NCBI GenBank assembly: GCA_020354025.1
Contig: CP070638.1
Coordinates: 2,301,193-2,365,192 of the forward strand
Origin: Fidelibacterota bacterium
Lineage (GTDB): Bacteria; Fidelibacterota; Marinisomatia; SCGC-AAA003-L08; TS1B11
Direction: 5' to 3'
Length of the DNA: 64,000 nucleotides
The position numbers and the translations under genes are program-made. This document shows positions 53,412 through 62,846 of this stretch, piece by piece. The notes beneath the pieces were generated by a model. The model was not told the origin of the DNA. It saw only the letters and a program-made list of their open reading frames with translations, and searched no databases. Positions within the stretch are counted from its first letter, which is position 1. Every line of letters starts with the position of its first letter.

Positions 53412-54371
53412 TTAGATATTGCCTGCCTCGATTTCCTCAACCAACTGCATGGTTTTCAGAGCATCCTCAAAATCGGGCATAGGCTTTTCACCGGCAACAA
53501 TAGAGTCTACAAAATGCTGGTTTTCTGCGCGCAGCCCGTAGTACTCGATAAACTCCTCCGAGCCAGCGAACCGCCGCGCGTCCAGGGTCTGCGGTGATTT
53601 GGCGTCGCCGTCGGAAAAAATAAGGGTAGTTTCATCTGGATTAACGTAAGCCGAGATGCTCTTGCCGTGGATTTCAAACGTATGCGACCGCGCACCGGCC
53701 GAATAGTTGGTCAACAGGGTGCCGATAACTCCGTTCTCGAATCGGATTAACGCCTGCCAACAGTTGTCGTGATCGGTGAAGGCGTGGGAGTTGGCGGCGA
53801 TTATCTTGCGTGGCTCGCTACCAGCCAGCCAGCGCAGGGTATCCACGGCATGAATGCCGTTTGAAAGCAGCTTACGCCCCGGCAACCAATCATCCTTCAG
53901 CTCATGCTTGTAGAAGGTCGCGCTGACGGTGCAGATGCCCTTCTCGGCCACTTGGTTGCGGGCTTCAACCAGCACCGGAATGAACCGGCGGTTGAATCCC
54001 ACCTGGGTGCTGCAGCCCGACTTTTTCGCTGCCACTACCATGGTCTTCATCTCATCCACCGACAGCGCCGGGGGCTTCTCGATGAACAGGTGCTTGCCAG
54101 CTGTCAGCACGTCACAGGCGATTTGAGTCAGCCCATACATCGGCCGCATGATAGCGTACACCGCATCGATATCCGCCTGCTCCAGCAGTTCCCGGTAGTC
54201 GGTGTACTGCCGGGGAATGGTATACTGCCTAGCCAGCTCCTGCATCCGGTCCAGGTGCTGGTTTTCACAGATCGCGACCAGTTCGACGCTTTCGATTCGG
54301 GACAGCGAAGAATAGTGCGCCCGGCGAGCGAAATTGCCGGTTCCGATAAATCCGATCTTCAACTTTTCCAT
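53412..54371 (-). CDS. Gfo/Idh/MocA-family NAD(P)-dependent oxidoreductase, copy 2
   Basis: A 319-residue oxidoreductase. It starts KIGFIGTGNFARRAHYSSL near 5-23 (nucleotide site), with EKPPALSVDEM near 97-107 carrying the EKP motif and GIHAVDTLRWLAG near 171-183 carrying the catalytic-domain His. It is shorter than copy 1. The next gene downstream is the amidohydrolase (39-base gap), so a dehydrogenase-lactonase pair oxidising an aldose to an aldonate is plausible. The gene lies 42 bases after the ABC permease gene. Confidence 0.9.
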   Translation of the reverse strand: MEKLKIGFIGTGNFARRAHYSSLSRIESVELVAICENQHLDRMQELARQYTIPRQYTDYRELLEQADIDAVYAIMRPMYGLTQIACDVLTAGKHLFIEKPPALSVDEMKTMVVAAKKSGCSTQVGFNRRFIPVLVEARNQVAEKGICTVSATFYKHELKDDWLPGRKLLSNGIHAVDTLRWLAGSEPRKIIAANSHAFTDHDNCWQALIRFENGVIGTLLTNYSAGARSHTFEIHGKSISAYVNPDETTLIFSDGDAKSPQTLDARRFAGSEEFIEYYGLRAENQHFVDSIVAGEKPMPDFEDALKTMQLVEEIEAGNI

Positions 54372-54413
54372 AACCTTATGTCTTTCTCTTTCTCATCTGA
54401 TGAAAGTTATCGG

Positions 54414-55559
54414 TCAGGCCGCATAAGGATCTGCGGCATCCCTGAGGCCGTCACCCACAAAGTTGAATGACAGAATCACCAGAATGATGAACAGTACCGG
54501 CAGCAACAGCCAGGGATGATGAGCCATATCCTGGACGTTCTGACACTCCTTCAGCAAAACCCCCCAACTCGTGATGGGCGGACGCAGGCCGAGCCCCAGG
54601 TAACTGAGTGCCGTTTCGCCCATGATCATATGCGGGATTCGTAGCGTCAGTACCACGATGATATGGCTCATAAAAGATGGCAGCAGGTGCTTGTAGATGA
54701 TCCGCCACCGGCTGGCCCCAGCCAAATAGGCTGCCACGGCGAAATCCTCCTCGCGCAGGGCTAGGAACTTGCCCCGGATCGCCCGGGCTACCCCAACCCA
54801 CCCCAACAGTGATAGTATAACTGTAATGGCAAAATACACTTTTAGGGGCGACCACGTCATGGGCAAGGCGGCACTCAATCCCATCCACAGCGGAATGGCA
54901 GGAAAAGCCCGCATCACTTCGATCAAGCGTTGAATCAGTAAGTCAGCAGTGCCGCCAAAATAGCCCGATATCCCGCCTAGTATGAGCCCGATAATGAAGC
55001 TCAGTATAATACCGATGAAACCAATGGACAGCGATATTCGTGAACCGGCGATTATCCGGGACAACATATCCCTTCCCATGCGGTCGGTACCCAGCAGAAA
55101 GAGCGTTCCACCCGGCTCGACACCCAGCAGATGGATATCGGATTCGAACAGTCCCCACATACGGTACTGGTCACCTCGACAGAATAGCCGGAGACGATAG
55201 GTCTTATCCTTTTCCTCGTAATACTTCTCCCGTAATGTTACCGGATCGATCTCGAATTTCAGCCCATACACGGCTGGCTGGACGTGCCACCGACCTTCAT
55301 AATACAAGTGGATTTTTTGACTGGGGGCATACAAGTGACGTATATGCCGCACGTTGGGATTATATGGGGAAACGAACTCGGCGAATAATGCCAGCAGGTA
55401 CATGACCCCCAGGACGTACAGTGCGACCACCGCCAGTTTGTGCTTACGGAATTTCCACCACATCAGCTGTCGGGGTGTGGCTACATAGTAGCTTTCCCCT
55501 TCAGGCAGATCGCTTTTTTCCCGCCTAAAACGTAACGATATCCCGAGACGTCTACTCAT
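54414..55559 (-). CDS. ABC transporter permease, OppC/DppC type
   Basis: A 381-residue inner-membrane permease with six spans. A cytosolic N-terminal stretch of about 35 residues precedes TM1. A long periplasmic loop lies between TM1 and TM2 (about 70-165) ending GTDRMGRDMLSRIIAGSR, a hallmark of OppC proteins. The ATPase-contact loop is AAYLAGASRWRIIYKHLLPS near 278-297. The start overlaps the OppB-type gene by eight bases. Peptides, nickel or oligosaccharides are known cargoes; oligosaccharides fit this neighbourhood best. Confidence 0.93.
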   Translation of the reverse strand: MSRRLGISLRFRREKSDLPEGESYYVATPRQLMWWKFRKHKLAVVALYVLGVMYLLALFAEFVSPYNPNVRHIRHLYAPSQKIHLYYEGRWHVQPAVYGLKFEIDPVTLREKYYEEKDKTYRLRLFCRGDQYRMWGLFESDIHLLGVEPGGTLFLLGTDRMGRDMLSRIIAGSRISLSIGFIGIILSFIIGLILGGISGYFGGTADLLIQRLIEVMRAFPAIPLWMGLSAALPMTWSPLKVYFAITVILSLLGWVGVARAIRGKFLALREEDFAVAAYLAGASRWRIIYKHLLPSFMSHIIVVLTLRIPHMIMGETALSYLGLGLRPPITSWGVLLKECQNVQDMAHHPWLLLPVLFIILVILSFNFVGDGLRDAADPYAA

Positions 55560-56535
55560 ATTGAATCCTGGGATCAGACCAGGCCAGCAGGATATCGGAC
55601 AGTAAGGTACTGATCACGGTCAGCGTGCATAGTAGCAGAATAAAGGCTCCGGCCAGATAAACATCCTGGCTTCTTAAGGCCCCTAGCAGCATCGGGCCGG
55701 TGGTCGGGAGACCAAGTACTACCGCCGTGATAGTAGCGCCGGAGATCATCTGCGGTAGCAGGATACTGAGGCCGCTGATCAGGGGATTCAGCGCCATCCG
55801 TACCGGATACTTCAGGAGCAGCTTCACCTCTGAAAGACCTTTGGCGCGCGCCGCCATTACATAAGGCTTGTTGAGCTCATCCAGCAGATTGCCCCTCATA
55901 ACTCTGAGTCGTCCCGCAGTGGAAGTGGTTCCTACTACTATGACTGGAATCCATAAATGCTTCAGCAAATCTCCTACCTTGGCGACACTCCAGGGAGCGT
56001 TGGCGAACTCTGAGGAAAATAGCCCCACCAGGCTAACGTCGAAAACCACGTAGCCGATGAACAGCAGCAAAAGCGCCAGCAGGAAGTTCGGTAGTGCCAA
56101 TCCGACGAAGGCGACGATCGTTATCAGGTAATCCGCCACGGAATATTTGTGGGTTGCCGAAAAAATGCCGACAGGGATCGCAAGCAGGTAGATCATGAAC
56201 ATGGCGGTAAAGGAAATGATGGCTGTCAGCAGGATCCGTTCGCCGATTACTTCTTCCACCGGCCTTTGCCACTCCCAGGAATAGCCGAAATCCCCGTGGA
56301 GAATATTCCAGACCCACTTCCCGTATTGGACATAGATCGGCTGATCCAGGCCGTATTCTTCCCGTAGGGCCTCGATCAGATCCACATTGATAAGTTCGTC
56401 CTGCGCCTGGAGCTGGGCTATTTTGGTGGTGAGGTAATCTCCCGGTGGGAGCTGGATAACGGCGAAGGAGATCATGGAGATGATGATCAGCGTCGGTATC
56501 ATATAGAAGATGCGCCGGATGATGTAGTTGATCAT
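55552..56535 (-). CDS. ABC transporter permease, OppB/DppB type
   Basis: A 327-residue permease with six spans, starting INYIIRRIFYMIPTLIIISMI. The early periplasmic part contains LREEYGLDQPIYVQYGKWV near 62-80, typical of OppB/DppB. The ATPase-contact loop is AARAKGLSEVKLLLKYPVRM near 229-248. It forms the heterodimeric channel with the OppC-type protein encoded next. It begins 10 bases after the stop of the OppF-type ATPase gene. Confidence 0.93.
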   Translation of the reverse strand: MINYIIRRIFYMIPTLIIISMISFAVIQLPPGDYLTTKIAQLQAQDELINVDLIEALREEYGLDQPIYVQYGKWVWNILHGDFGYSWEWQRPVEEVIGERILLTAIISFTAMFMIYLLAIPVGIFSATHKYSVADYLITIVAFVGLALPNFLLALLLLFIGYVVFDVSLVGLFSSEFANAPWSVAKVGDLLKHLWIPVIVVGTTSTAGRLRVMRGNLLDELNKPYVMAARAKGLSEVKLLLKYPVRMALNPLISGLSILLPQMISGATITAVVLGLPTTGPMLLGALRSQDVYLAGAFILLLCTLTVISTLLSDILLAWSDPRIQYE

Positions 56536-56545
56536 CGCCTGCTTC

Positions 56546-57556
56546 CTACAATCCCTTCAAGCTGAGATCCCGAGACCGGTGGCAGGCCACCTGATGTCCG
56601 TTGGCAACCTGTTTCATGACCACCGGCTTAGTACTACAGATATCCGTAGCGTACCGGCAGCGGTGGTGGAAATAGCAGCCTGAGGGTGGATTAGCCGGAT
56701 CAGCCACGTTCCCGCTCAGGGTGTAGGTTTCCGGCCGGTCACGCTCACTGATGCGCGGAACCGCCATCAGCAGGGCTTCGGTATAGGGGTGCCGGGGATG
56801 GCGGAAGATCTCTTCCGTATCCGCGAGCTCAACTAACTTGCCTACATACATTACCGCCACTCGGTTGGAGACGTATTCCACCACCGACAGATCGTGCGAG
56901 ATCAGCAGATAGGTCAGTTCCAATTCCTGCTGTATGTCGCTCAGCAGGTTTAGAATCTGAGCCTGGATCGATACGTCCAGCGCGGATACCGGTTCATCGG
57001 CGATGATCAGATCAGGATTCAAAGCCAATGCCCGAGCGACACCGATCCTCTGCCGCTGGCCTCCCGAAAAAGCATGGGGGTAACGTCTCAGATACCGGCT
57101 ATCCAGTCCCACCAGATCCATCAGCTCGACCACCCTGGCATCCAGATCAGCAATCTGTGTCTCCCGGTTCACCAGAATCGGTTCCCCGATTATTTCCCGG
57201 ACGGTCATCCTGGGATTGAGCGAGGCGTAAGGATCCTGGAAGATCAGCTGAGCGTGACGCCTTAACGGGCGCAGCTCGGTGTCGCTCAATTCATTAATTC
57301 TCATCTGGCGATCATCCAACGTAAAGATTATTTCACCCGCGGTCGGCTTCAACGCCCTTAAGATCAGCTTGCCTACGGTGGACTTGCCGCAGCCGCTCTC
57401 GCCAACCAGACCCAGGGTCTCCCCTCTTCGAATATCGAACGAAACATCGTCCACAGCCCGGACTTGACCCTTCTCTCGACGCAACAAGCCCTTCTTGATT
57501 GGAAAATACTTCTTGAGGCGTCTGACGCTGAGCAATATCTGATTATCAGCACTCAT
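56546..57556 (-). CDS. ABC transporter ATP-binding protein, OppF/DppF type
   Basis: A 336-residue ATPase. Walker A is GESGCGKST at 52-60, the signature is FSGGQRQRIGVARAL and Walker B is LIIADEPVSALD. The C-terminal oligopeptide-transporter extension (PRHPYTEALL, then the cysteine pattern CYFHHRCRYATDIC) often binds an iron-sulfur cluster in this family. It pairs with the OppD-type ATPase encoded 18 bases upstream in transcription order. Confidence 0.94.
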   Translation of the reverse strand: MSADNQILLSVRRLKKYFPIKKGLLRREKGQVRAVDDVSFDIRRGETLGLVGESGCGKSTVGKLILRALKPTAGEIIFTLDDRQMRINELSDTELRPLRRHAQLIFQDPYASLNPRMTVREIIGEPILVNRETQIADLDARVVELMDLVGLDSRYLRRYPHAFSGGQRQRIGVARALALNPDLIIADEPVSALDVSIQAQILNLLSDIQQELELTYLLISHDLSVVEYVSNRVAVMYVGKLVELADTEEIFRHPRHPYTEALLMAVPRISERDRPETYTLSGNVADPANPPSGCYFHHRCRYATDICSTKPVVMKQVANGHQVACHRSRDLSLKGL

Positions 57557-57574
57557 GGTTATTCGCTCTGGGGA

Positions 57575-58612
57575 TCACTCCACAGCATTCTGTTGAGGTC
57601 CCGCCGTACCGGTCATTTCCTGCTCCACAACGAAACAGGCTACTGCCCGTTCCGGCAGTACATTGGTAAGCTTCGGATTTTCCATGGTGCAGTCGTCCCG
57701 GCCGATTGGACAGCGGGGGTGGAAGGAACAACCCTTCATTCTCATGAAGGGATCGGGAACATTCCCCTTGATTGCACTCAGCCTCTCCTTGGATGCATCC
57801 CCCAGCTTGGGTACCGACTCGATCAGACCTACCGTGTAGGGATGCAGCGGCTCCGAGAAGACCTTGTCTGCAGGTCCCTGTTCCACGATCCGCCCATTGT
57901 ACATGACAGCCACCTCGTCGGCGATCTCGGATATGACCGCCAGATCATGAGAGATAAAAATGATCGAAATATTCAAGGTTTCCTTCAGCCGCTTGAAAAG
58001 GCTCAGTATCTGCGCCTGGATAGTCACATCCAGGGCAGTAGTCGGCTCATCAGCGATTAGAAGTTGGGGCCGACAAACAATAGCCATAGCAATTACTGCC
58101 CGCTGGCGCAGACCGCCCGACAGCTCGAATGGGTACTGATCGATGCGCACCTCGGGCTTGGGAATACCGACTTCGCTCAGGATGTCCAGCACCCGCTCCC
58201 GGGCTTCCCTGCCGCTTAGCTTGTGATGCTGGACCAGTGCATCCCGAATCTGGTTCCCGATGGTATACAGCGGGCTGAGGGCTGCCATGGGCTCCTGGAG
58301 GATCAGCGCTATCTCCTTCCCGCGGATCTTCCGAATGGACTTGCCTTTACCGTCTAGTGTTACCAGATCTGTCGGTGCCGAATCGCCGTGAAAGATGATC
58401 TGTCCTGCGCATATTTTCCCCGGCGGGGGAACAATCCTCATGATGGCCTGCGAAAGCACACTCTTTCCGCAACCGCTCTCACCAACGATCCCCAGCGTAT
58501 AGTGGTGGTAGATCTCCAGACTGACGTCCTGCACTGCTTCCACCGTGCCTTCATCCAGGAAGAAACTGACATCCAGATTCCTGATTTCCAGCAATGTTGA
58601 CCGATCATTCAC
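57575..58612 (-). CDS. ABC transporter ATP-binding protein, OppD/DppD type
   Basis: A 345-residue ATPase with Walker A GESGCGKS near 44-51, signature [15 protein letters not shown] and Walker [13 protein letters not shown]. The C-terminal extension reads [11 protein letters not shown] and [14 protein letters not shown]. The start is a GTG at 58612. The signature has Leu in place of Gln (SGGLRQR), an allowed variant in OppD proteins. It lies 44 bases after the ceramidase-like gene. Confidence 0.93.
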   Translation of the reverse strand: MNDRSTLLEIRNLDVSFFLDEGTVEAVQDVSLEIYHHYTLGIVGESGCGKSVLSQAIMRIVPPPGKICAGQIIFHGDSAPTDLVTLDGKGKSIRKIRGKEIALILQEPMAALSPLYTIGNQIRDALVQHHKLSGREARERVLDILSEVGIPKPEVRIDQYPFELSGGLRQRAVIAMAIVCRPQLLIADEPTTALDVTIQAQILSLFKRLKETLNISIIFISHDLAVISEIADEVAVMYNGRIVEQGPADKVFSEPLHPYTVGLIESVPKLGDASKERLSAIKGNVPDPFMRMKGCSFHPRCPIGRDDCTMENPKLTNVLPERAVACFVVEQEMTGTAGPQQNAVE

Positions 58613-58656
58613 AAGTATCGCCTTCGGGATGTACGCACATGTCTCCTGCTCTCAGC

Positions 58657-59850
58657 TCAGGCGGCGGCCAGGTCCTCCAACACCGTGATAATATTATCGC
58701 GGATAGTTTCCCCAGTACCGGGCATAAACTTGGCCGAATTCGCCTCATAGCCGCCCTGGTTGTAGGCCTTCCGACCCGGAATGTAGCTGACATAGCCGTT
58801 GCTGGTCGTCAGCAGAAAGGTATGAGTGAAGGGCGACTGCTCTCTGATCTCGATCTGGAATTCTACGAAGTACTCACAGGGAATCCCTACCAGCGCGATA
58901 TCGTTAAGGGTTATGGCTGTGATATCGAAATCATATGTGGTCCCCTGCCGGAATTCCTGGATGTCTTCATTCAGGTCCACCTTTTCAGGGACTAATTCCA
59001 GCTGCAGCTCTTTGCGTAGGATTTTCAGACCGTTGCCCTTCTGGGTCTTGATAAACGGCATTGTTTCCAGCACTTTATCGGCCAGAGCCCGGCCGAGCTC
59101 CTCCATGGCCTCAAATCCTTCGCAGTGCCGTCGAGGGTGGACATCCCCGCACGCGCCGCCAGTATACATCGCCGATCCGAACAGCTGTGCCTCGACCTCT
59201 CTGACCGCGACGCCAGGAAAATCGGCTGAAATCAATCCGGGTACGAATCCCACTGTCAGCGGGTGGCAGGAATAGTTAATAAGCGTTACCAGCGGGCGCT
59301 TGTCTAGCTTCCTGAAAGAGATGATACCCACCTGGTTGTCGACTGCCTGGTTCGGTTTCAGACCCGGATGATGCGGCAGGTACAGCACCTTACCGTCCTC
59401 CTGCAGGATGCGACGATTCAGCGACATCTCCAGCTCGTTCGAGCCGCTTCCTACAAGAAACTCACGGGTATCCTGGAGAGCTGAATAGACTGCCCCGGCC
59501 AGTTTCTGTTCGATTACCGTCCAATAGGGGTCATTCCTGACACCCTCCCGGCTGCGGTATGAAAAAGGCCCCGAATGCTGATGGGTTGCGTGCAGGATGA
59601 CGTGCTCACGGGGAATTCCTGTATATTCGGTGATCATACCGGTTATATTGTTCACTGTCAATCTAGGTAGGTTGATCAGATCGGCGGAAACGATAACCGC
59701 GATCTGGTCACCCTCCTTGAGAACGACCGCCCGGCCATACAGCTCGTCATGCACCCCTTTGTGAAATTCCATTGGATCAGCGAAGAAACCGCCGTTGGAA
59801 CAGGTCAGGATCGGCGGTGTAATATTTACCTTGGCATAACCGATTTCCAC
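58657..59850 (-). CDS. Neutral/alkaline ceramidase N-terminal-domain-like protein
   Basis: A 397-residue protein starting at the GTG at 59850, which has a perfect GGAGG six bases upstream; the 33 codons above it in the open frame are unsupported. The start VEIGYAKVNITPP, the block ILHATHQHSGP near 106-116 with zinc-binding histidines, the NYSCHPLTVG strand and GGACGDVHPRRH all follow the ceramidase N-terminal family (PF04734-like). It lacks the C-terminal domain and signal peptide of true ceramidases. In environmental bacteria such proteins are common next to sugar genes and are probably not ceramidases; the substrate is unknown. Confidence 0.83.
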   Translation of the reverse strand: MEIGYAKVNITPPILTCSNGGFFADPMEFHKGVHDELYGRAVVLKEGDQIAVIVSADLINLPRLTVNNITGMITEYTGIPREHVILHATHQHSGPFSYRSREGVRNDPYWTVIEQKLAGAVYSALQDTREFLVGSGSNELEMSLNRRILQEDGKVLYLPHHPGLKPNQAVDNQVGIISFRKLDKRPLVTLINYSCHPLTVGFVPGLISADFPGVAVREVEAQLFGSAMYTGGACGDVHPRRHCEGFEAMEELGRALADKVLETMPFIKTQKGNGLKILRKELQLELVPEKVDLNEDIQEFRQGTTYDFDITAITLNDIALVGIPCEYFVEFQIEIREQSPFTHTFLLTTSNGYVSYIPGRKAYNQGGYEANSAKFMPGTGETIRDNIITVLEDLAAA

Positions 59851-59873
59851 AGTAATCCTCCTGCTGTACTCTA

Positions 59874-60959
59874 TCAGACTAACGGGTCCGACTGCATTAT
59901 CACTTCCCGTGCCAGGCGGCTGACGCCGCCCCCTTTGGTCCCGAACCAACCGTTGCCGTCCCGGTCGAAGACAATAGCGTATACTCGGTTGTCCACCAGC
60001 AGACTGTTACCTCCCCCAACATGCCGACCTCCGGTAAAGTTGCTGGTGTAATTCCTGAAGGTAATGCCATCGAAAACGCTCACTCCGCCCTCGGCATCGT
60101 ACTTCTCTGGATCAGGTGCACATCCAAACCACAGGTTGCCGCCCGGCCCTGTCTCGATGGCATAAACGAAATTCCCCGCCAGGCCGGCTTCTTTATCATA
60201 GACGGTAAAGGACTGGCCATCGAACCGGCAGGCACCTCCCGCCCGCAGTCCGAACCAGACGTTGCCTGCAGAATCCATATGGACGGCACCATCTCCGACC
60301 TCGTTGGACGGAAGACCGTTGGAAGTATTGTAAGCCTCCCAGTCACGGCCGTCATAACGACACAGACCTCCACCCTTCGTGCCAAACCAAGCATTACCTT
60401 CCCGGTCGAACACTATGGAATAAACCCGGTTGTCGCATAGTCCGCTATTGCCCCCACCGACGTATCGGCCTTGGGTGTAATCGCTGGTGAGATTCTCGAA
60501 GCGAGTACCGTCGAACCGGCTTACCCCACCCTGCCGGATATATACATCCGGTGGTGGCGCGCAGCCCAGCCATACCTCACCAGCCTTGCTGATAGCAACG
60601 GCATATACGTGATCACCCGCTAGGCCATCCTCCATTGTATAGCTCTGCCAGGTTTGCCCGTCATACCACGCGGCCCCCCCTCCCGCTGTAGCTACCCACA
60701 GTCGACCCTCACGATCAACCGCCATGTCCCAGACGTGCCCCTGGCCGAATCCGCAGGCCTCGGAGGTGAACTTCCGCCAAATACTGCCATCAAAACAGGT
60801 GAGGCCGTTCGGATTCTTACAGCCAAACCACAGCCGGCCTTCATGATCGACAGTCGCCGAGTAGACCAAGTTGCTCAGTAATCCGTTTTCCTCTTTATAG
60901 CCTTGCCACAGCGGCATCGATTCCAGCTCTCCGGCCGGCTCTGTCCCCTGATCTTTCAC
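59874..60959 (-). CDS. Two-component-sensor-type beta-propeller protein, stand-alone
   Basis: A 361-residue protein of propeller repeats of the Reg_prop type. Units end in pairs such as GRLWFGCKNPNGLTCFDG, GRLWVATAGGGAAWYDG, GNAWFGTKGGGLCRYDG, GNVWFGLRAGGACRFDG and GNGWFGTKGGGVSRL. Such repeats form the periplasmic sensing domain of hybrid two-component systems in Bacteroidota that detect oligosaccharides. Here no membrane segment, kinase or signal peptide is attached. The start is a GTG at 60959. It may bind a carbohydrate or a protein partner in the transporter cluster, or be a stray sensor fragment. Confidence 0.83.
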   Translation of the reverse strand: MKDQGTEPAGELESMPLWQGYKEENGLLSNLVYSATVDHEGRLWFGCKNPNGLTCFDGSIWRKFTSEACGFGQGHVWDMAVDREGRLWVATAGGGAAWYDGQTWQSYTMEDGLAGDHVYAVAISKAGEVWLGCAPPPDVYIRQGGVSRFDGTRFENLTSDYTQGRYVGGGNSGLCDNRVYSIVFDREGNAWFGTKGGGLCRYDGRDWEAYNTSNGLPSNEVGDGAVHMDSAGNVWFGLRAGGACRFDGQSFTVYDKEAGLAGNFVYAIETGPGGNLWFGCAPDPEKYDAEGGVSVFDGITFRNYTSNFTGGRHVGGGNSLLVDNRVYAIVFDRDGNGWFGTKGGGVSRLAREVIMQSDPLV

Positions 60960-61010
60960 TGCGTCCTGTCTGCCCTGATACTCAAATCTCGGTTACTATA
61001 TGCTGACTCA

Positions 61011-62744
61011 CTATACCCTGCCAATTCGCCGGACAGGTTCCGTGAACAAGGGCACCTTCTGACTCTCATAATACTTCTGAAACAGTCCCTCATTCTGCAT
61101 CAACTCAGTAATGGTACCCTTTTCAACTATTCTCCCCTTCTCGATTACGTAGATATAGTCAACGTCCCGCAGGGTAGCGAAATGGTGGGCGATGATCAGG
61201 GTGGTACGTCCCGTCTTTAGCCGGTTCAACGCCTGCTGCACATACTGCTCGGATTCGGTATCCAGAGCGCTGGTAGCCTCATCAAGTACGATGATCCGGG
61301 GATTTTTCAAGAACACCCGTGCCAAGGCAATTCGTTGCCGCTGCCCGCCGGAAAGCGTCCGGCCTCCCTCAGCAATCATAGCGTTTATCCCGTTATTCAT
61401 CTTCTGCACGAACTCCAGGGCGAAAGCACTCTCAAGTGCTTCCAGAACTTCCTCGTCCGAAGCCCCCGGCTTTCCGAGGAGCACGTTATCGGCGACTGTC
61501 CCGGAAAATAGAATAGTCTCCTGCATGACAATCCCGATATTACGCCTTAGTGAGTCCAGGGACACGTCCCGAATGTCCACGCCATCTATCAGCACCTGCC
61601 CCTCGGTAGGATCGTAAAAGCGAGAGAGCAGGTCCATGATGGTGCTCTTGCCCGCACCCGAGGGACCGACGAAGGCCACTTGGGAACCCGGCTCAACAAT
61701 GAATGAGATATCCTGTAATACACGGCCAAATCTCTTCCGCTCATAGCTGAAAGATACATTCTGGTAAGCGACCTGGCCGGTAACGCTCTCCAAGATTGTG
61801 ATCGATCCCGAATCCCTCACAGATGGTTGGGTGTCGAAGAATTCCATAACCCGGTCCATTGATCCAATGCTGGCCCCGATTTCTGTCGCCATAGAAGCCG
61901 AGCGCCTCAATGGGAAAAACACGTGCCCCAGCACCAGAAGCAGCCCGGTAATATCACCTATAGTCATCTGGGCGCGGGAAATCAGATAGATTCCCAACCC
62001 GACGACTAGCAGCCTGGTTGCTTCCGGCAGTTGCTGCCCCACGGCGGCAAATAATGACTGCACCCGTGCCATGCGCAAGGTCTCAAAGAAGTGCGACTCC
62101 AGCCTTTCTTCCACCACGCTGCCAGCTATCTCCTCATGCGTGAACGATTGCAGTACCTTCATTCCCACAATCTTTTCTGAGACATCGCTGGTGATCTTCC
62201 CCATTTCTTCCTGCACCTGGCGGCTCCTGGTCCTCATTTGCGGGAGAAAAGACCTGATAAGCCCGCCGTACACCACACAGGCAGCCAGTACCGGCAGATA
62301 AACCAGCAGCGGGAAGGTGAGGATGAGATACCCGGTAGCGGCTGTCATAGTGATGATATCGAAAATGAGATTGATAATGACCGCGCTGAATAGCAGCTGG
62401 GCTACGGTGATATCGTTGGTGAGCCGCGAGATGACTTCACCGGTTTGATGCCGGGTATAGAAATCAGCGCTCAGGCGTTGCAGATGGCGGTAGAGTTCTC
62501 GCCGCATGCGCTTGATTACATTGCCGGAGATGTAGGCCGGCAGATAGACCCGGAAATAAGTAATGACCAGCAGTAGCAGCAGGAAGCAGGCGGCCGACAG
62601 GTAGACTATGAGCAGCTCCCTCCTGGTCAAATCCCCGAAATTGTTCAGCAGCCAGCGGCTAACCGCCACCAGGCCTAGACCGCCCAGTGCTTTCAATGCC
62701 GCCAGTAGGCAAGCTGTCAGCAACACCCATTTCAGGGGACGCAT
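61011..62744 (-). CDS. ABC exporter (fused membrane and ATPase domains, MsbA/MDR type)
   Basis: A 577-residue half-transporter with six membrane spans (about 1-290) and a C-terminal ATPase: Walker A GPSGAGKST at 360-368, signature LSGGQRQR at 464-471, Walker B LDEATSALD at 487-495. The H-loop is AHHFAT instead of the usual AHRLST; the catalytic His is kept. It should work as a homodimer exporting lipid, lipopolysaccharide or a drug-like compound. The annotated ATG at 62744 places TM1 almost at the N terminus. No in-frame ATG exists above it before the stop of the upstream gene. It sits inside an importer cluster, 102 bases after the binding-protein gene. Confidence 0.92.
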   Translation of the reverse strand: MRPLKWVLLTACLLAALKALGGLGLVAVSRWLLNNFGDLTRRELLIVYLSAACFLLLLLVITYFRVYLPAYISGNVIKRMRRELYRHLQRLSADFYTRHQTGEVISRLTNDITVAQLLFSAVIINLIFDIITMTAATGYLILTFPLLVYLPVLAACVVYGGLIRSFLPQMRTRSRQVQEEMGKITSDVSEKIVGMKVLQSFTHEEIAGSVVEERLESHFFETLRMARVQSLFAAVGQQLPEATRLLVVGLGIYLISRAQMTIGDITGLLLVLGHVFFPLRRSASMATEIGASIGSMDRVMEFFDTQPSVRDSGSITILESVTGQVAYQNVSFSYERKRFGRVLQDISFIVEPGSQVAFVGPSGAGKSTIMDLLSRFYDPTEGQVLIDGVDIRDVSLDSLRRNIGIVMQETILFSGTVADNVLLGKPGASDEEVLEALESAFALEFVQKMNNGINAMIAEGGRTLSGGQRQRIALARVFLKNPRIIVLDEATSALDTESEQYVQQALNRLKTGRTTLIIAHHFATLRDVDYIYVIEKGRIVEKGTITELMQNEGLFQKYYESQKVPLFTEPVRRIGRV

Positions 62745-62846
62745 GAACGTCCACAGCCGGGGCAGCAGGGAAACAGTGGTGGGAGCACTCAGAGGATTGA
62801 CCCCGTTCTTAGTGAGTGATATGCTATCGTAACGGCGGGCATACGA